Assembly (NCBI GenBank): GCA_934700615.1
Contig: CAKUXR010000019.1
Location: 1 to 64,000, forward strand
From: an uncultured Bacteroidales bacterium
GTDB lineage: Bacteria > Bacteroidota > Bacteroidia > Bacteroidales > UBA932
DNA: 64,000 nt
Reading direction: 5' to 3'
Shown here: positions 63,144 through 64,000 of the stretch, in pieces
Position numbering within the stretch: the first letter of the stretch is position 1
Layout of the letters: each line of letters opens with the position of its first letter
The notes under the pieces: model-generated
Told to the model about the DNA's origin: nothing
The model's input: the letters and a program-made list of their open reading frames with translations, nothing else
Databases searched by the model: none
Program-made: the position numbers and the translations under genes

Positions 63144-63341
63144 ATTTGGACCCTCTTGGCAGGAGTAATTAGTTATATATTTGCAGTAAGTCGCTGAAAT
63201 TGAGGGCATTGCGAGAGAAAGGACACAACAGGAATCTGCCAAGACCACCTTTCAAAACGACCTCTTGGCAAGGGACTGATCATCTAATCAATTAAGATAC
63301 AGACAATTACGGCCGCATCGACCTGTCAAGAGGGTCGAAAC
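63144..63341 (-). repeat. Four-box 198 bp element, copy D
   Basis: Reverse orientation relative to A-C. Outer boxes 63149-63161 (GACCCTCTTGGCA) and 63324-63340 (TGTCAAGAGGGTCGAAA), inner TGCCAAGA near 63236 and TCTTGGCA near 63264. The central AAGACCACCTTTCAAAACGA block is shared exactly with copy E. Confidence 0.75.
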
Positions 63342-63363
63342 TGAGATGGTCATCACACACGTG

Positions 63364-63851
63364 TGCCATAGGACAGGGACAACGGCAAAACCAGGACATA
63401 CGTGGCCATAGGGCGGAGACAACGGGAAACCAGGACAAACTCAAAGATGGACAAAAGACTGATAAGAGTACGTGTGCGATTGTCTAGGGTGTGGTAAACA
63501 TACTTGGAAATTGTCAATGCCGCCTGTGTAACCGTCCGAGTCGTGTCACTGGGAAAGGGCGCAGCGACACCTGCGTGGACAGGCAGAGAATGTCGACCCT
63601 CTTGACAGGCGCCATCAGTGACACATATGCAGTAAGTCACAGAAATTGAGCGCATTGCGAGACAATAGCCGCGACAGTAATCTGCCAAGACCACCTTTCA
63701 AAACGACCTCTTGGCAAGGGACTTATTTCTTAATCAACTAAGATACAGACAATTACGGCCATATCAACCTGTCAAGAGGGTCGAAACTGAGACGTTCATC
63801 ACCACATACGTGGCCATGTTGCGGGGACAACGGCAAAACCAGGACAAATAC
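63364..63851 (+). repeat. Repeats of a ~39 bp unit (GGCCATR...GGACAACGG...CCAGGACA)
   Basis: Two units in tandem (63364-63402 and 63403-63441) and a third at 63812-63851, all with GACAACGGSAAAMCCAGGACA. They are interleaved with four-box elements D and E, each of which is followed by one unit set, so a larger unit (element plus ~39 bp repeats) may have been duplicated. Non-coding; spacing is not CRISPR-like. Confidence 0.6.
63590..63787 (-). repeat. Four-box 198 bp element, copy E
   Basis: Outer boxes GTCGACCCTCTTGACA (63592-63607) and TGTCAAGAGGGTCGAAA (63770-63786), inner TGCCAAGA and TCTTGGCA pair. About 450 bp after copy D and close to it in sequence. Confidence 0.75.
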
Positions 63852-64000
63852 ACCTGTCCGCAGGCCCCGGACGACAGTCTCAAAGGAAAACACGCCATCC
63901 ATGCCCACAGGAATCCGAATGTCGTGGACTGCCTTCCCACGCACAGGTATAAACACGAAAAAAGAGTCTCCGGACGATCTCTCGTCTGAAGACTCTTTCA

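Larger units (their letters stand above)
1..64000. repeat. Dispersed heptamer CATTGAC / GTCAATG (at least 105 sites)
   Basis: Reading both strands by eye I find at least 105 copies of this heptamer, about 1.6 per kb, where base composition predicts roughly 8. Sites lie in genes and between them, in both orientations and in all three reading frames (Ile-Asp, Ala-Leu-Thr, Leu-Ser-Met, Val-Asn and so on). Dense examples: 18569-18943, 43225-44534, 55933-56016, 58861-59469. None was seen in rpsF-rpsR-rplI (31103-32230) or the VOR genes (35094-37751). The next base is often A. The count is manual and approximate; function is unknown. Confidence 0.85.
62784..64000. other. Gene-free repeat region at the window end
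   Basis: 1.2 kb behind the porin gene made of tandem palindromes, two four-box elements and ~39 bp repeats. Open frames here (for example 63353-63694 and 63711-63989) consist of repeat sequence and show no family resemblance. The region probably continues beyond the window. Confidence 0.6.

Noticed and set aside
63364..63851. Possible CRISPR array
   Set aside because: Only three units, no regular spacers, no cas genes; repeats are mixed with the four-box elements.
1..64000. CATTGAC as a sigma-70 -35 promoter box (TTGACA)
   Set aside because: Most sites are inside genes, in both orientations, and this phylum uses a TTG/TAnnTTTG promoter instead.

Overview
The window comes from an anaerobic member of the Bacteroidales (phylum Bacteroidota). 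Pointers: promoters of the TTG-N19-TAnnTTTG type (three perfect cases), a set of lipoproteins and aromatic-ended outer-membrane barrels typical of the phylum (NigD-like, GIN-domain, OmpP1/FadL, phosphate-selective-type porin), and ferredoxin-linked oxoacid metabolism (PFOR and a VOR-type complex). I cannot name a genus. No CRISPR array, rRNA, phage or transposase gene is visible.

Layout. 1-3210: repeat-rich DNA around two small envelope genes, one frameshifted. 3278-8957: pdxA, recG and a secreted S9 peptidase. 9149-13696: PFOR and fabD. 14021-14095: tRNA-Arg(CCG), then a repeat-rich gap and the remains of a type I restriction-modification locus (hsdM intact, hsdS reduced to its first codons, hsdR truncated at both ends). 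18368-25747: a hypothetical protein, a leucine-rich-repeat lipoprotein, an M16 protease, a LysR regulator and a secreted esterase. 25764-30864: the complete dTDP-L-rhamnose set (rmlA, rmlC, rmlB, rmlD) plus GDP-fucose synthase. 31103-32230: rpsF-rpsR-rplI. 32573-37751: a likely operon of butyrate kinase, branched-chain aminotransferase, a TPR protein and a four-subunit 2-oxoacid:ferredoxin oxidoreductase, which together fit branched-chain amino acid fermentation with ATP gain. 38540-42393: two FN3-like lipoproteins. 42515-47579: an AraC regulator divergent from a tripartite efflux operon. 47699-54865: htpG, envelope proteins, an acyl-CoA synthetase, a HAD phosphatase and a NigD-like lipoprotein. 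54902-56799: an ECF sigma factor overlapping a membrane-anchored barrel protein. 56947-62783: a FadL-type porin, an ABC-permease-GntR-GIN operon and a porin. 62784-64000: non-coding repeats.

Three things look new or under-described. (1) The heptamer CATTGAC/GTCAATG occurs at least 105 times by my reading against about 8 expected, in both orientations and all reading frames, but is nearly absent from the ribosomal-protein and VOR genes; it behaves like an uptake-type or chromosome-architecture motif. (2) A 198-200 bp non-coding element occurs five times. Four copies of a CTCTTGRCA box stand in alternating orientation at fixed positions, the filler diverges while length stays constant, and paired positions covary. 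(3) A MITE-like 191-194 bp element with 14-16 bp terminal inverted repeats and 8-9 bp target duplications sits exactly against the stop codons of pdxA and fadD, with two remnants behind other genes.
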